Positions 53,654-63,688 of a stretch of DNA of 64,000 nucleotides are shown in pieces. The number at the start of each line of letters is the position of its first letter. The first letter of the stretch is position 1. Location of the stretch: contig NZ_SNWR01000001.1 of the NCBI RefSeq assembly GCF_004362215.1, positions 248,001 to 312,000 of the forward strand, given 5' to 3'. The notes beneath the pieces are model-generated. The model was not told where the DNA came from, did not search any database, and worked only from the letters and a program-made list of their open reading frames with translations. A program made the translations under genes and the position numbers. The DNA is from Paractinoplanes brasiliensis (GTDB lineage: Bacteria > Actinomycetota > Actinomycetes > Mycobacteriales > Micromonosporaceae).

Positions 53654-54520
53654 TTATGTGTTGGGCATCGGGTAGGTGTCTTCGTTGAGCACTCGGCCCG
53701 GCGTCCGGGAGAAGTCCAGACGCGGCGGACAGAAGATGTCGATCAGCTGGTTGGTCCCCGATCCCACGGCCTCGCTGGTGTGGATCATGGGCGGCGGGAT
53801 CACGGCCACCGAGGGACTGCCGCACCGCAGGTGCTGGTCCTCGCGCCACTCGCTGCGCCGCTTCGACCACGGGGTCCGCAGGTGGTGGACGTACTCCCCC
53901 TCCACGGCGAGCGAGCACTGCTCGAAGTCGTCGTGGTCGTGCGGCGAGAGGCTGTCGGGATCACGCGGGCCGACCCGGGGCGCCAGAAAATTGATCATGA
54001 AGGTGCTGCACCGCACGATCTGGCCCGGGCGGACGGCGTCCTGGGTCACCTCCAGGTCGGCCAGCCGGTAGGGGCGGATGCGATAACCCTCCGGCGGGTC
54101 CGGCCACGGCTCGAACGGCTTGGTGTTCGGGTGCGGTTCCGCGTACGAGTCCCGGTTGCGCGCCTTGTCCAGCAGGTCGGTGGAGCGGGCGCTGAACAGC
54201 CGTACGACGGTGCAGTCCTCGACGCCGGCGATCGCGCTGTTGCCGGGCGGGACCATCACCACCGCCTTGCCCGAGACCCGTTCGACCTCCCCCTGCGTAC
54301 GGATCTCGACGCTGCATTGCTCGTACGGGAGGATCACGACGTACTCGTCCGGCTGGTCACCCCGCTCCAGCACGTCACCGGCGACCAGCGTCGTGTGGGC
54401 GAGCACGAAGTTGTGTCCGCGGAAGTACCACGTCGACGATCCGCCGGGGGTCGTCTCGTCGGGATCGCCCGTGCCGAGGTCGGAGAACTCCACGTCGGGC
54501 GGGGTGGCCAGGGTGGTCAT
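53654..54520 (-). CDS. bicupin protein
   Basis: A 288-residue protein from ATG 54520 with two beta-barrel halves. The C-terminal half has the metal-ligand pattern LSPHDHDDFEQCSLAVEGEY and PPPMIHTSEAVG. The N-terminal half (FVLAHTTLVAGDVLERGDQPDEYVVI) lacks the full His set. Possible roles are a ring-cleavage dioxygenase-like enzyme, a lactone-forming enzyme or an isomerase; none is assigned. It lies 14 bp from the binding-protein gene. Confidence 0.65.
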   Translation of the reverse strand: MTTLATPPDVEFSDLGTGDPDETTPGGSSTWYFRGHNFVLAHTTLVAGDVLERGDQPDEYVVILPYEQCSVEIRTQGEVERVSGKAVVMVPPGNSAIAGVEDCTVVRLFSARSTDLLDKARNRDSYAEPHPNTKPFEPWPDPPEGYRIRPYRLADLEVTQDAVRPGQIVRCSTFMINFLAPRVGPRDPDSLSPHDHDDFEQCSLAVEGEYVHHLRTPWSKRRSEWREDQHLRCGSPSVAVIPPPMIHTSEAVGSGTNQLIDIFCPPRLDFSRTPGRVLNEDTYPMPNT

Positions 54521-54546
54521 CGCCTGTCCTTTCGAGTGAATGCGGT

Positions 54547-55437
54547 TCAGTCGTCCAGGCCCAGCAGGAACGCCGGGTTGTCGCAGAAGATCTGCCGCAG
54601 CGACCGCTCGTCCAGGCCGAGGTCGAGCAGCGCGGTCGCGACGCGGATGTAGGAGTCCACCGGCAACGGCCGATCCTTCTGACCGAGGTCGGAGGCCATC
54701 ACGGTGTGCTCCGGGCCGACCTTCTCGATCCAGTCCAGGAGGATCTTCGGGTCCCACTTCTTGGTTCCCTCGGGGTCGTAGAAGCCGGTCTCGTGCTCGA
54801 TGTACGCCCCATAGCCGACGAGCTCACGGCACTTCGCCAGGTCCGCGCCGATGACGTAGTCGGGATGGTTGAGCAGCATCCGGGTGACGCCCTTGTCCCT
54901 GGCCGCGGCGAACAGCTGGGTGATCGACTCGGTTTCCATGTGACCGCCGGTCACCATCGCGCCGGTCTCCTTCACCAGGTCGAGCACCTCGTGGACCTCA
55001 CCGATGAGCTCACCGTTCTCCTGGTGGATGTCGACCCGGGACGACGGCACCTCGACGCTCGCCGTGGGGAAGCCGACGCCCTCCGGATGACAGTCGATGT
55101 GCCGGCCGGCCGAGAACGTCGGGAACCACACGGCTCGGCCGCCCATGCGCAGTGACATGGCCACCGCTTGCGGATTGATGCCGCCGACCATGCTGTTCAG
55201 GGTGATGCCGCCGAAGACCGGGGTGCTGATCCCGGCCAGCCGGTCGCGCATGGCGAGCAGGTCCATGACGGTGTTGTGGTGGTGGGACTTCACCAGCACG
55301 CCGCGCATGCCGAGCCGCTCGCCGTCCTTGGCGGCCTCGGCATGGTCGATGCGCCGGGGGAACGGATTCGGGCCGGAATGGCAGTGCAGGTCAACGCAGC
55401 CGTTCAGCAGCTTGATGACGGCGGGCGTGTCACTCAT
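54547..55437 (-). CDS. amidohydrolase-fold metal-dependent hydrolase (DUF6282-like)
   Basis: A 296-residue TIM-barrel hydrolase. ATG 55437 has GGAGG four bases upstream. Metal ligands: DLHCHSGPNPFPRR, LVKSHHHNT, VTGGHMETESI and ASDLGQ. The proteins of this group hydrolyse ring amides, lactones or decarboxylate; the substrate here is unknown. It is the first gene of the minus-strand catabolic arm, so it may act early on the imported compound. Confidence 0.8.
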   Translation of the reverse strand: MSDTPAVIKLLNGCVDLHCHSGPNPFPRRIDHAEAAKDGERLGMRGVLVKSHHHNTVMDLLAMRDRLAGISTPVFGGITLNSMVGGINPQAVAMSLRMGGRAVWFPTFSAGRHIDCHPEGVGFPTASVEVPSSRVDIHQENGELIGEVHEVLDLVKETGAMVTGGHMETESITQLFAAARDKGVTRMLLNHPDYVIGADLAKCRELVGYGAYIEHETGFYDPEGTKKWDPKILLDWIEKVGPEHTVMASDLGQKDRPLPVDSYIRVATALLDLGLDERSLRQIFCDNPAFLLGLDD

Positions 55438-55470
55438 GAAGCCTCCTGGATTCGGCAGCGTTCGCATCAC

Positions 55471-55500
55471 AGACTGAGAGTTCGCTATCCGGTCTGTCAA
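55471..55500 (-). promoter_or_regulatory. candidate promoter of the catabolic arm
   Basis: On the minus strand TTGACA (55500-55495), an 18-bp spacer and CAGTCT (55476-55471) lie 34 bp upstream of the amidohydrolase ATG. The -35 is perfect and the -10 weak. Confidence 0.35.
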
Positions 55501-55505
55501 GGGAG

Positions 55506-55532
55506 GGTTTCGGATGGCCCTTTCCCGAAACC
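55506..55532. promoter_or_regulatory. candidate IclR operator
   Basis: GGTTTCGG-N11-CCGAAACC is a perfect 8-bp inverted repeat between the divergent amidohydrolase and iclR starts, just upstream of the minus-strand -35. CGCTATC and GATAGCG also flank it symmetrically at longer range (about 55482 and 55548). An IclR-family dimer or tetramer site is inferred. Confidence 0.5.
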
Positions 55533-55634
55533 AGCTGGAAAACCTTGCAGTGCGATAGCGCTCGTGCTTACGCTCCGTCCGTACTGCGAACCTCATGTAC
55601 TACTTTTTGACACTCAACGGGACGGTGAGAGCTG

Positions 55635-56414
55635 ATGGCCGAGGGCCAGGCCGACAAGCAGGCGACTGCTCGCGAGCAGGACATCCAGGCCGTGAGCCGG
55701 ACCGCGCAGATCCTCGGGCTGTTCGGTCCCGAGACTCCGGAGCTGTCCGTCGCGGAGACCACCCGCCGGCTCGGTCTGAACCGGACCACGGTGCACCGCT
55801 ACTTCAGCTCGATGATCAGCTCCGGCCTGCTCGAGCGCGTCGAGGACTCCGCACTCGTCCGTCCCGGACGGTCGATCCTGCAGCTGGGCAGCTTCATGCT
55901 GGGACAGCAGCGCATCATGCAGATGGCGCCGGCCCACCTGCGCGAGCTCGCGCTCGACATAAAGGTCAGCACCGTGCTGTCGCTGTGGGGCACCTCCGGC
56001 CCGGTGGTCTCGCTGGTGGAGGAGGCCGACCATGCCACCCTCGTGACGGTGCGGGTGGGCTCGCAGCTCGCCCTGAACTCCTCGCAGGCCAAGGTCTTCC
56101 TGGCGTTCCTCCCCGACCAGTTCCACGCCGAACGGCTCACCGGAAGCATCCCCGAGCCCCAGCGCACCGAGACCCGCCGTCGCATCGAGACGATCCGGCA
56201 GGCCGGCATGAGCAGCAACGTCAACCACCGCGGCATCTGCGTCCTCGCGGCGCCGGTGTTCGCGGCCGGCGGCATCTGCGCCACGATCGCGGCCGTCGGC
56301 ACCGAGCGGATGCTGCCCGAGGCGCTGGACTCCCGGGAGGCCATGGCCTTGAAGGCCGTCTGCAAGCGACTGACCAAGGAGATGGGCGGCACGTGGCCCG
56401 AGGGAACCGATTGA
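55635..56414 (+). CDS. IclR-family transcriptional regulator
   Basis: A 259-residue regulator. The N-terminal winged helix (about 18-80: AVSRTAQILGLFGPETPELSVAETTRRLGLNRTTVHRYFSSM) is followed by the IclR effector domain (LRELALDIKVSTVLSLWG, through to SSNVNHRGICVLAAPVF). Divergent from the amidohydrolase gene, it probably controls both arms of the catabolic block in response to the substrate. Confidence 0.9.
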   Translation: MAEGQADKQATAREQDIQAVSRTAQILGLFGPETPELSVAETTRRLGLNRTTVHRYFSSMISSGLLERVEDSALVRPGRSILQLGSFMLGQQRIMQMAPAHLRELALDIKVSTVLSLWGTSGPVVSLVEEADHATLVTVRVGSQLALNSSQAKVFLAFLPDQFHAERLTGSIPEPQRTETRRRIETIRQAGMSSNVNHRGICVLAAPVFAAGGICATIAAVGTERMLPEALDSREAMALKAVCKRLTKEMGGTWPEGTD

Positions 56415-56457
56415 TCGCTGCCGGCACGACAACCGCATCAGGGGAGGAAGGACAGGC

Positions 56458-57246
<789 letters not shown>

Positions 57247-57254
57247 GAGACGTG

Positions 57255-58097
57255 ATGTCCACCAACACTGTGCCCGTGGAGGCGCCGACGAGCCTGGACA
57301 CCCGACCCCGGCGCCGGCGCCGCCGGGTACCGGAGATCACCTACAGCGTGCTGGTGTTCCTCGGGCTGTTGGTGGTCTGGCAGGTCGTCGTGAAGCTGTT
57401 CGACGTCTCCAACATCCTCGTCCCCGCCCCCACGGCCGTCGGCGGCTCGCTGGTCGACGGCTTCCAGGACGGCAGCCTGGTGACCCACTCGATCGTCACC
57501 CTCAAGGAGATCCTGATCGGGTTCGGCATCGCGGTCGGCTCGGCACTGCTCGCCGCGGTCCTGATCACCCAGTTCCGGGCGGTGGAGCGGGTGCTCTTCC
57601 CGCTGCTCATCCTGACCCAGACCATCCCCAAGGTCGCCATGGCGCCTCTGCTGATCATCTGGTTCGGCATCGGGATCAGCTCGAAGGTGCTGACCGTGGC
57701 CCTGATCGCGTTCTTCCCCCTGCTCATCAACGCCATCCTGGGATTCCGGTCCGCCGCGCACGAGCAGGTCGAGATGCTCCGGTCGTTCGGCGCGTCCCGC
57801 ATGCAGGTCATGCGGCACCTGCAGATCCCGTCGGCGCTTCCGCACATCTTCGCGGGACTCGAGGTCGCCGTCATCCTGTCCGTGACCGGCGCCGTGGTCG
57901 CGGAGTTCGTGGGCAGCTCCGAAGGTCTGGGCTACCTGATCCAGGCGAGCAACTTCACCCTGGACGTGGCCAGGACCTTCGCGGTGATCGTGGTGCTGTC
58001 GGCCGTCGGCATCGTCCTGCACGCGGTCGTCGTGCAGCTCGGCAAATGGCTGGTCTTCTGGACAGCCACCCCCACCGACACCGCCGGCGAGGTCTGA
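57255..58097 (+). CDS. ABC transporter permease (SsuC-type)
   Basis: A 280-residue inner-membrane permease with about six helices. ATG 57255 has AGGAGA just upstream. The cytoplasmic EAA loop (EMLRSFGASRMQVMRHLQIPSALPHI) contacts the ATPase. IWFGIGISSKVLTVALIAFFP also fits the BPD_transp_1 family. It imports the compound degraded by the block. Confidence 0.92.
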   Translation: MSTNTVPVEAPTSLDTRPRRRRRRVPEITYSVLVFLGLLVVWQVVVKLFDVSNILVPAPTAVGGSLVDGFQDGSLVTHSIVTLKEILIGFGIAVGSALLAAVLITQFRAVERVLFPLLILTQTIPKVAMAPLLIIWFGIGISSKVLTVALIAFFPLLINAILGFRSAAHEQVEMLRSFGASRMQVMRHLQIPSALPHIFAGLEVAVILSVTGAVVAEFVGSSEGLGYLIQASNFTLDVARTFAVIVVLSAVGIVLHAVVVQLGKWLVFWTATPTDTAGEV

Positions 58098-58100
58098 GCC

Positions 58101-58856
58101 ATGGCACGGATGCGCGACGGGATCAACGGCGGCACGCTCGGGACCTGGATCAAGCTCGCCGGGCCCGAGAGCGTCGAGATCATGGCGTACGCGGGCTTCG
58201 ACTTCGTGGTCATCGACCTCGAGCACACGGCGCTGGATCTGGGCGCCGCCTCGAACCACATCGCGATGGCCCGCGCCCTCGGGATGGACCCGCTCGTCCG
58301 GGTGCCCGACCACGGCCTCAGCGTGATCCAGCGGGTCCTGGACGCCGGCGCGGCGGGGGTGGTCGTGCCGCACGTCGACACGGCCGAGCAGGCCCGGGCG
58401 GTCGTGCGGGCCACCTGCTTCCCGCCGCGCGGCGACCGCGGGTCCGGCAGCACCAGCCGGGCGGGCCGCTGGGGACTGCTGCCCCGGACGGACTACCTGG
58501 AGTACGGCAACGAGCAGGCCCTGTGCGTCGTCCAGCTCGAGAGCGAGGTGGCGATCAGGAACGCGAAGCAGATCCTGGCGCTCGACGGCATCGGCGCCGG
58601 GTTCGTCGGGACGGCCGACCTCTCGATGTCGATGGGAGTCCCGGCGGGAAGCGACGAAGTGGACCGGCTCGTCACCTCCGCGCTGGCGGCCGCCGCCGCG
58701 GCAGGTGTTCCCCTGGGCACCGCGTGCGCCACGAGCGACCAGGCCCTGGCCGCACTGGACCGGGGCTACGACTACGTGGTGGTCAGCAACGACACCTCGA
58801 TCCTGGCCGCCGGGGCGCGGGCGATCGTGAACGCGCTGAAAGCGACCGCCCGATGA
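58101..58856 (+). CDS. HpcH/HpaI-type class II aldolase
   Basis: A 251-residue metal-dependent aldolase. Motifs: GTWIKLAGPESVEIMAYAGFDFVVIDLEHT, the RVPDHGL Arg, VVPHVDTAEQARAVV and GFVGTADLSMSMG. HpcH/HpaI enzymes split 2-keto-4-hydroxy acids into pyruvate or a related keto acid plus an aldehyde. That fits the aldehyde dehydrogenase on the other arm. It overlaps the SDR start as ATGA. Confidence 0.88.
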   Translation: MARMRDGINGGTLGTWIKLAGPESVEIMAYAGFDFVVIDLEHTALDLGAASNHIAMARALGMDPLVRVPDHGLSVIQRVLDAGAAGVVVPHVDTAEQARAVVRATCFPPRGDRGSGSTSRAGRWGLLPRTDYLEYGNEQALCVVQLESEVAIRNAKQILALDGIGAGFVGTADLSMSMGVPAGSDEVDRLVTSALAAAAAAGVPLGTACATSDQALAALDRGYDYVVVSNDTSILAAGARAIVNALKATAR

Positions 58857-59608
58857 GCGCGCCCCGTGTCGCCGTCGTGACGGGTTCCAGCTCCGGAATC
58901 GGCGAAGGGATCGCCCGCGCGCTCGCCGCCGACGGCTTCACCGTCGTGGTGCACTCGGCCACCTCGGCCGACGCCGGTGAGCGGCTCGCGGCCGAGCTCC
59001 CGGGGGCGAGTTACGTCCAGGCCGACATCGCCGACCCTTTTGACGCGGTACGCCTGGTGGAGACGACCGTGGAACGGCACGGCCGGCTCGACCTGCTGGT
59101 GAACAACGCCGGGGTGTCGCGATCCGTCCCCCACCCCGACCTCGACGCGATCACCCCCGGCGACTGGCACCAGATCCTCGGCGTCAACGTCGTCGGGACG
59201 TGGCAGGTCTCCGTCGCCGCCGTGAAGGTCATGGAGCCCGGCAGCCAGATCGTCAACATCACGTCGGTGGGCGGCTCGCGTCCCCTCGGCAGCTCGATCC
59301 CCTACTCCGTCAGCAAGGCCGCGCTCGACCACCTGACAAGGCTGCTGGCCAAGGCCGTGGGACCGGACATCCGGGTGAACGCGATCGCCCCCGGCCCGGT
59401 CGAGACCCGGCTGACCGCAGACAGCCTCGGCCCGCGGGCGGTGCGCACCGCGGCGATGACACCGCTGGGAAGGCTCGGCCGGCCCTCCGACGTCGCAGCG
59501 ATGGTCCTGGCCCTCACCAAGGTCCCCTTCATCACCGGCGAGGTCATCCACATCGACGGCGGCATCAACCTCATCACCCACATGGACCTGCCTCGCCCCG
59601 ACGCGTGA
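58853..59608 (+). CDS. short-chain dehydrogenase/reductase
   Basis: A 251-residue classical SDR. Cofactor motif TGSSSGIGEGIA, structural NNAG and active-site Ser/Tyr/Lys (ITSVGGS and YSVSK) are present, with DGG near the C-terminus. ATG 58853 overlaps the aldolase stop. It probably oxidises a hydroxyl intermediate to the keto acid. It is the last gene of the plus-strand arm. Confidence 0.9.
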   Translation: MSAPRVAVVTGSSSGIGEGIARALAADGFTVVVHSATSADAGERLAAELPGASYVQADIADPFDAVRLVETTVERHGRLDLLVNNAGVSRSVPHPDLDAITPGDWHQILGVNVVGTWQVSVAAVKVMEPGSQIVNITSVGGSRPLGSSIPYSVSKAALDHLTRLLAKAVGPDIRVNAIAPGPVETRLTADSLGPRAVRTAAMTPLGRLGRPSDVAAMVLALTKVPFITGEVIHIDGGINLITHMDLPRPDA

Positions 59609-59643
59609 CCCGCCCGGCCGCGCTTCGTCGAACTGAGCGGCGG

Positions 59644-59841
59644 TCAGGAGGCGGCGGTCGAGAAGTCGGTCGAGCGGCTCGCGTCGGCCCACTTCTCGGC
59701 CTCGGCGGTGCGTGCCGCGTCTGACTCCAACGCCAAGGCGAGCGCGTCGGAGCCGAGCAGCAGCCGGCGCGGCGGGTCGTCGCAGGCGACGGTGGCAACG
59801 ATGGCCCGCGCCGCCCGCTGCGGATGTGTCCGGGCTGCCAG
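59644..59841 (-). pseudogene. C-terminal SDR remnant
   Basis: 65 codons before a TGA, reading THPQRAARAIVATVACDDPP, RRLLLGSDAL and a WADASRSTDF tail. These are typical of the C-terminus of the oxidoreductase SDRs whose last helices end with LLLGSDA. An in-frame TGA (59844-59842) lies immediately upstream and no N-terminal part is present. It is a broken gene at the right border of the catabolic block. Confidence 0.65.
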
Positions 59842-59890
59842 TCAGCGGCATCGGGCCGGCGGCGAACCCGCCGCCGGCCCTCACCGGTTC

Positions 59891-60709
59891 TCAGCTCCTC
59901 CAGAACTCCAGCAGGTCCCGGTCCAGCGCCACTTGGTAAGCCCCGGCGATGCCGTGCGGCGCCCCCGGATAGACCTTCAGCGTCCCGTTCTTCACGAGGT
60001 CGATCGACTTCAGAGCCGCGTCGGCGATCGGCACGATCTGGTCCGCGTCGCCTTGGCAGATCAGCACCGGAACGTCCAGCGCCAGGAGGTCGTCGGTGAA
60101 GTTGGTCTCCGAGAACGCCGCGATGCAGTCGTACGCCGCCTTCAGGCTCATCTGCATGCCCAGTCGCCAGAACTGCTCGCGCTGGCCCTGTGACACGCCC
60201 GACCCCTTGTTGATGCCGAAGAACTGTTCGGAGAGGTCCATGAAGTACTGGGACCGGTCGGCCATCACACCGGCCCGGATGCCGTCGAAGACCTCGATCG
60301 GCGTACCGTCCGGATTGCTGTCGGACTTGACCATGATCGGCGGCACGGCGCCCACCGTTACGATCTTGGCCACCCGTCCGCCGCCGTGCTGCGCGGCGAA
60401 CCGCACCACCTCGCCGCCGCCGGTGGAATGCCCGACCAGAATGACGTCGTCGAGGCCGAGCGCGTCGACCACGGCGGCCAGGTCGGCGGCGTACGTGTCC
60501 ATGTCGTGGCCGTGCCAGGTCTGCGACGAGCGTCCTTGCCCGCGCCGGTCGTGGGCGATCGCGCGGAAGCCGTTGTCGGCGGCGAGCTTCATCTCGACGT
60601 CCCACGCGTCGCCGCTCAGCGGCCAGCCATGGCTGAAGACGACCGGCTGGCCGCCGCCCCAGTCCTTGTAGAAGATGTCCGTGCCGTCGGCGGTGGTGAC
60701 GAAAGGCAT
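59891..60709 (-). CDS. alpha/beta hydrolase, non-heme haloperoxidase type
   Basis: A 272-residue hydrolase. ATG 60709 has GGAGGAGG upstream and opens MPFVTTADGTDIFYKDWG. The nucleophile elbow is GHSTGGGE, the Asp is in ICQGDADQIVP and the His in PGAPHGI. FSHGWPLSGDAWD and HDRRGQGRSS are classic for the bacterial cofactor-free chloroperoxidase/esterase family. An in vivo esterase or perhydrolase role is likelier than halogenation. Confidence 0.9.
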   Translation of the reverse strand: MPFVTTADGTDIFYKDWGGGQPVVFSHGWPLSGDAWDVEMKLAADNGFRAIAHDRRGQGRSSQTWHGHDMDTYAADLAAVVDALGLDDVILVGHSTGGGEVVRFAAQHGGGRVAKIVTVGAVPPIMVKSDSNPDGTPIEVFDGIRAGVMADRSQYFMDLSEQFFGINKGSGVSQGQREQFWRLGMQMSLKAAYDCIAAFSETNFTDDLLALDVPVLICQGDADQIVPIADAALKSIDLVKNGTLKVYPGAPHGIAGAYQVALDRDLLEFWRS

Positions 60710-60842
60710 CTCTGCCTCCTCCTGTGCGTGTTCCTGTGGGTCGCCTTCGAGGCTGCCGGGCCGGCGCGGGCCTGCCATCGGGTGTTGTCCACACCCGTAG
60801 CCGCCCTTTGTTGAGGAGGAGGAACACCGGTGGCCGGAGTCG

Positions 60843-60971
60843 TCACCATCCCGGGGCGCCGTTCGTCGACGGCAGGACGAGCAGAGCCTGAAGGAACATG
60901 ACAAAGAGCTCACAGAGCCCGAACAACAGCACGAGCGCGGCGGCATACAGCCAGAACGGAAACTTGCCCAT
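60843..60971 (-). CDS. small membrane protein
   Basis: A 42-residue ORF from ATG 60971 (an upstream extension to 61028 is possible). It starts MGKFPFWLYAAALVLLFGLC and continues through one hydrophobic helix to LPSTNGAPGW. No strong ribosome site is seen. Function is unknown. Confidence 0.4.
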   Translation of the reverse strand: MGKFPFWLYAAALVLLFGLCELFVMFLQALLVLPSTNGAPGW

Positions 60972-61089
60972 GCCGTTCACCGAACCAAGCCGGCCGGCCG
61001 GCGTCAGTGGGCGATCGGCCCACCACACGCACGGGATTCGGGGCCCGCACCCAGGGGGCTGCGGGCCCCCGGACGGCCTCGAGCGCCTT

Positions 61090-61474
61090 CACACCGAGCC
61101 GCTGGCGCCGTTGGCGCTGTTCCGGGTGCGCAGTTTCGCTGCCGCGTTCGCCACTGCCGTCCTCGCGTTTCTGGCGTTCTCCGGCCTGCTGTCCCCCAAC
61201 ACCCTCTATCTGCAAGAGGTGCGCGACGTAAGCACCTTCCACGCGGGACTGCTCACCTTGCCCCTGGCGGCCGCAACGGTCATCGCAGCACCGTTGTCGG
61301 GAAGTATGACGCGATTCGGCCCCCGCCCGCCGTTGCTGATCGCCGAAGCCCTGACGACGGCGGCACTGCTGCTGCTCGTGACACCGACGGCCCCGGGACG
61401 CCCGGGGCTGGATCGTTTGGTGCTAGGTGACGGGCTGTGGCGCGGCCATCGTCGCGCCGGCAGTTCGGAGATGA
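61090..61474 (+). pseudogene. MFS (DHA2-type) transporter fragment
   Basis: This reads PLAPLALFRVRSFAAAFATA, then NTLYLQEVRDVSTFHAGLLTLP and FGPRPPLLIAEALTTAA, as in the middle of DHA2 drug exporters. The N-terminal half is missing. Near 61420 the frame breaks and continues shifted as VTGCGAAIVAPAV up to a TGA. It ends 10 bp from the convergent PucR-type gene. It is a decayed efflux gene. Confidence 0.7.
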
Positions 61475-61483
61475 CGACCACTC

Positions 61484-63469
61484 TCAGGCGGCCGTGCGGC
61501 CGGCCGGAGCCGGATCCGGGCGCCGGCTCAGCGATTCCAGATGGATGGCCAGTCGCAGCCGGAGACCGTTGATGCCTTCCGACCAGTCGTCGCCGAGCAA
61601 GCGGGAGATCCGTTCGAGCCGTTTGCTCATGGTGTTCGGGTGAATATAGAGCTTGCGGGCCGCGGCTGCGGCGTTGCCGCCGGTGGCCAGGAAGGCCCGG
61701 ACGGTCGAGACCAGGTCGACGTTGTGCTCTCGGTCGTAGTCGACGAGCGGGCTCAGGGTGGAGTCGAGCAGGTCGCGAATGTCATCGGCCCGGTCCGGAT
61801 CGAACAGTGGCCTGAACAGGGCCAGTTCGCTGGTGGTCGCGGCGGCCCCCGGGGCGCCGGCTACCTTGAGCAGGGCCAGCCCGTGGCGTACGGCTTGGAC
61901 GGTGTCACTGAGACGGCCACCAGCCGGGGTCAACGGCTCCGAGACGCAGATGAACGGCCGTGCCCCGATGACCCGCCGGATCCGCGAGGCGAGCGCGTCC
62001 GCAGCGCGCCGGGGGTCGGTGCCGGGTAGCAGAGCCAGATGAATTCCCTCGTGCAGCCCCCCGATACCGCCGAGCAGAGCTGCCGAGTCGGCCACCAACG
62101 GGTCGAGCACGGCGCCGTCAGCGGCCGTCAGAGCCACCAGGACGTGCGGGCGGTCCAGACCGAAGTTGTTCGCCTCGGCCATCACTCGGACTGATCTTGG
62201 CAAGGCCCGGTGTGCGCCGAGCAGCTCGGCAAACAGGTCGGCTCGAACCTCCTCGTACGCTTGTCGCAGCGCGCTCCGCCGGGTCAGCAGCGCCCCGAGC
62301 ACGGCTGCCGCCCGGCGCAAGTCGGCCAGGCCGTCCTCGGAGAACGGCGTGTCCCGCACCGTCATCAGCGTGCCTTGTGACCGACCGGACCCGGTGACGG
62401 AGATGGCGTAACGGGTGACCGAGCCGCACTCGACGACGACCCGGCCAGGGGCCGCGGCAGCCCGGTTGATCAGGTCGCTACCGGCCACCGGAAACCCGTC
62501 AGGAGCCGATCCTGCGAGCATTTGCCCGTACGGGCCCAGCAGCACGACCGGCGTCCCCAGCGCCTTGCCGATGATGGTCAGCGCGATGGCCGGCTCCGGT
62601 GGCTCGGCTGCCGCTACCAGTTGCAGCAGCTCGTCGATCATGGCGGTGGAACGGTCCCGGTCCCCCAGCCGTCCAGCCAGTTCGCCGGCATGACGGCGGC
62701 TGGCCGTCAGAGCGTCGACCACCTCGAGCTGCCCGGCCGCGACGTGCGCGAAGTGGCTCAGGACGGCCATGTGCTGGGCCGCGAAAGGAGTCGCATCGCG
62801 CCGGGCGAGGTGCAGCACGACCTTGTTCGCGCCGGTGACCGGCAGCTGCACGGCCAGCACCGGCCCGATCCTGTCCTGCCGGATCGCCGCGTCAGCCGAG
62901 GCGTCGTGGGGAAACAGGGTGGAATCGAGGTACGACGGCACCGCGAAAGGAACCGCCGACCTGACCGCAACCGCGGCCATGCCACCAGCTCGGCCCACCA
63001 CCCTCAACGCATCGGGCACCGTCAGACCCGACGCGGCGTAGCCTCGCCACCCGTCGCTGCTGTTGCCGACCACGAGCCACGCTGCGTCGACCGGCGCGGC
63101 CAGCCGGGACGCGGCGGACAGGATCGCGTCGCTCAGCCGCGCCACGGTGTCGCGCCGGCCGAGGTCGGCAGTGGCCTGATACAAGGACAACAGCGCCAGT
63201 TCTCGACGTCGGCGCTCCTGAGTTCGTCCGGCGGCGTGCAGTGCGGCCGGCGCGACGGCAGCCGTGTCGAGATCGATGCCGTGGCTCGAAGCCACGCCGT
63301 GCAGGCCTCGCAGCGCACGGTCGACGGCTGCGGCGGGCGACTCGCCGGTCACCGCGTCCAGCACTGCCGAAAGCGCCCCGGCCAGCAGTCGTCCTGGTGT
63401 GGCCGGCGGGTTTCGGAGGGTGACCGGGAACCGGTCGTCCTTGGAAAGTTGGTTCATCATCGGGGGCAC
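61484..63469 (-). CDS. PucR/CdaR-type transcriptional regulator with GAF
   Basis: A 661-residue regulator. The N-terminal half is helical, with a GAF-like region (about 110-270: LYQATADLGRRDTVARLSDAIL and VAWLVVGN-like strands). The C-terminal domain ends with the PucR helix-turn-helix: LVSTVRAFLATGGNAAAAARKLYIHPNTMSKRLERISRLL. GTG 63469 or ATG 63460 (AAGG upstream) may start it. PucR proteins respond to small molecules such as purine or sugar metabolites. The target is unknown. Confidence 0.85.
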   Translation of the reverse strand: MPPMMNQLSKDDRFPVTLRNPPATPGRLLAGALSAVLDAVTGESPAAAVDRALRGLHGVASSHGIDLDTAAVAPAALHAAGRTQERRRRELALLSLYQATADLGRRDTVARLSDAILSAASRLAAPVDAAWLVVGNSSDGWRGYAASGLTVPDALRVVGRAGGMAAVAVRSAVPFAVPSYLDSTLFPHDASADAAIRQDRIGPVLAVQLPVTGANKVVLHLARRDATPFAAQHMAVLSHFAHVAAGQLEVVDALTASRRHAGELAGRLGDRDRSTAMIDELLQLVAAAEPPEPAIALTIIGKALGTPVVLLGPYGQMLAGSAPDGFPVAGSDLINRAAAAPGRVVVECGSVTRYAISVTGSGRSQGTLMTVRDTPFSEDGLADLRRAAAVLGALLTRRSALRQAYEEVRADLFAELLGAHRALPRSVRVMAEANNFGLDRPHVLVALTAADGAVLDPLVADSAALLGGIGGLHEGIHLALLPGTDPRRAADALASRIRRVIGARPFICVSEPLTPAGGRLSDTVQAVRHGLALLKVAGAPGAAATTSELALFRPLFDPDRADDIRDLLDSTLSPLVDYDREHNVDLVSTVRAFLATGGNAAAAARKLYIHPNTMSKRLERISRLLGDDWSEGINGLRLRLAIHLESLSRRPDPAPAGRTAA

Positions 63470-63688
63470 CGCCTTCAGATCGTGGTGGCGTCAATCTGCG
63501 GCATGGGTGCGCCGGTAAACATCGCACGGATGAGGGACAGCTGAACGCGGCGGGTGTCCCCCTGATGTCAAACGCGGAGGTCAGGCGGGCGCGGGTGCGG
63601 GCAGACCAGTTCCGGGCCGCAGCGTGCCACCGCTCACAGCGTCACGCCGGCCGAGGTCGCGCGGCCCCGCTGAGGCGGTCACCCACCT

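Noticed and set aside
55607..55612. TTGACA on the plus strand before the iclR gene
   Set aside because: Only 22 bp separate it from the ATG, too close to place a -10 and a start site.
59708..60193. Plus-strand ORFs across the haloperoxidase-type gene
   Set aside because: Shadows of the minus-strand hydrolase, which has a full catalytic triad.
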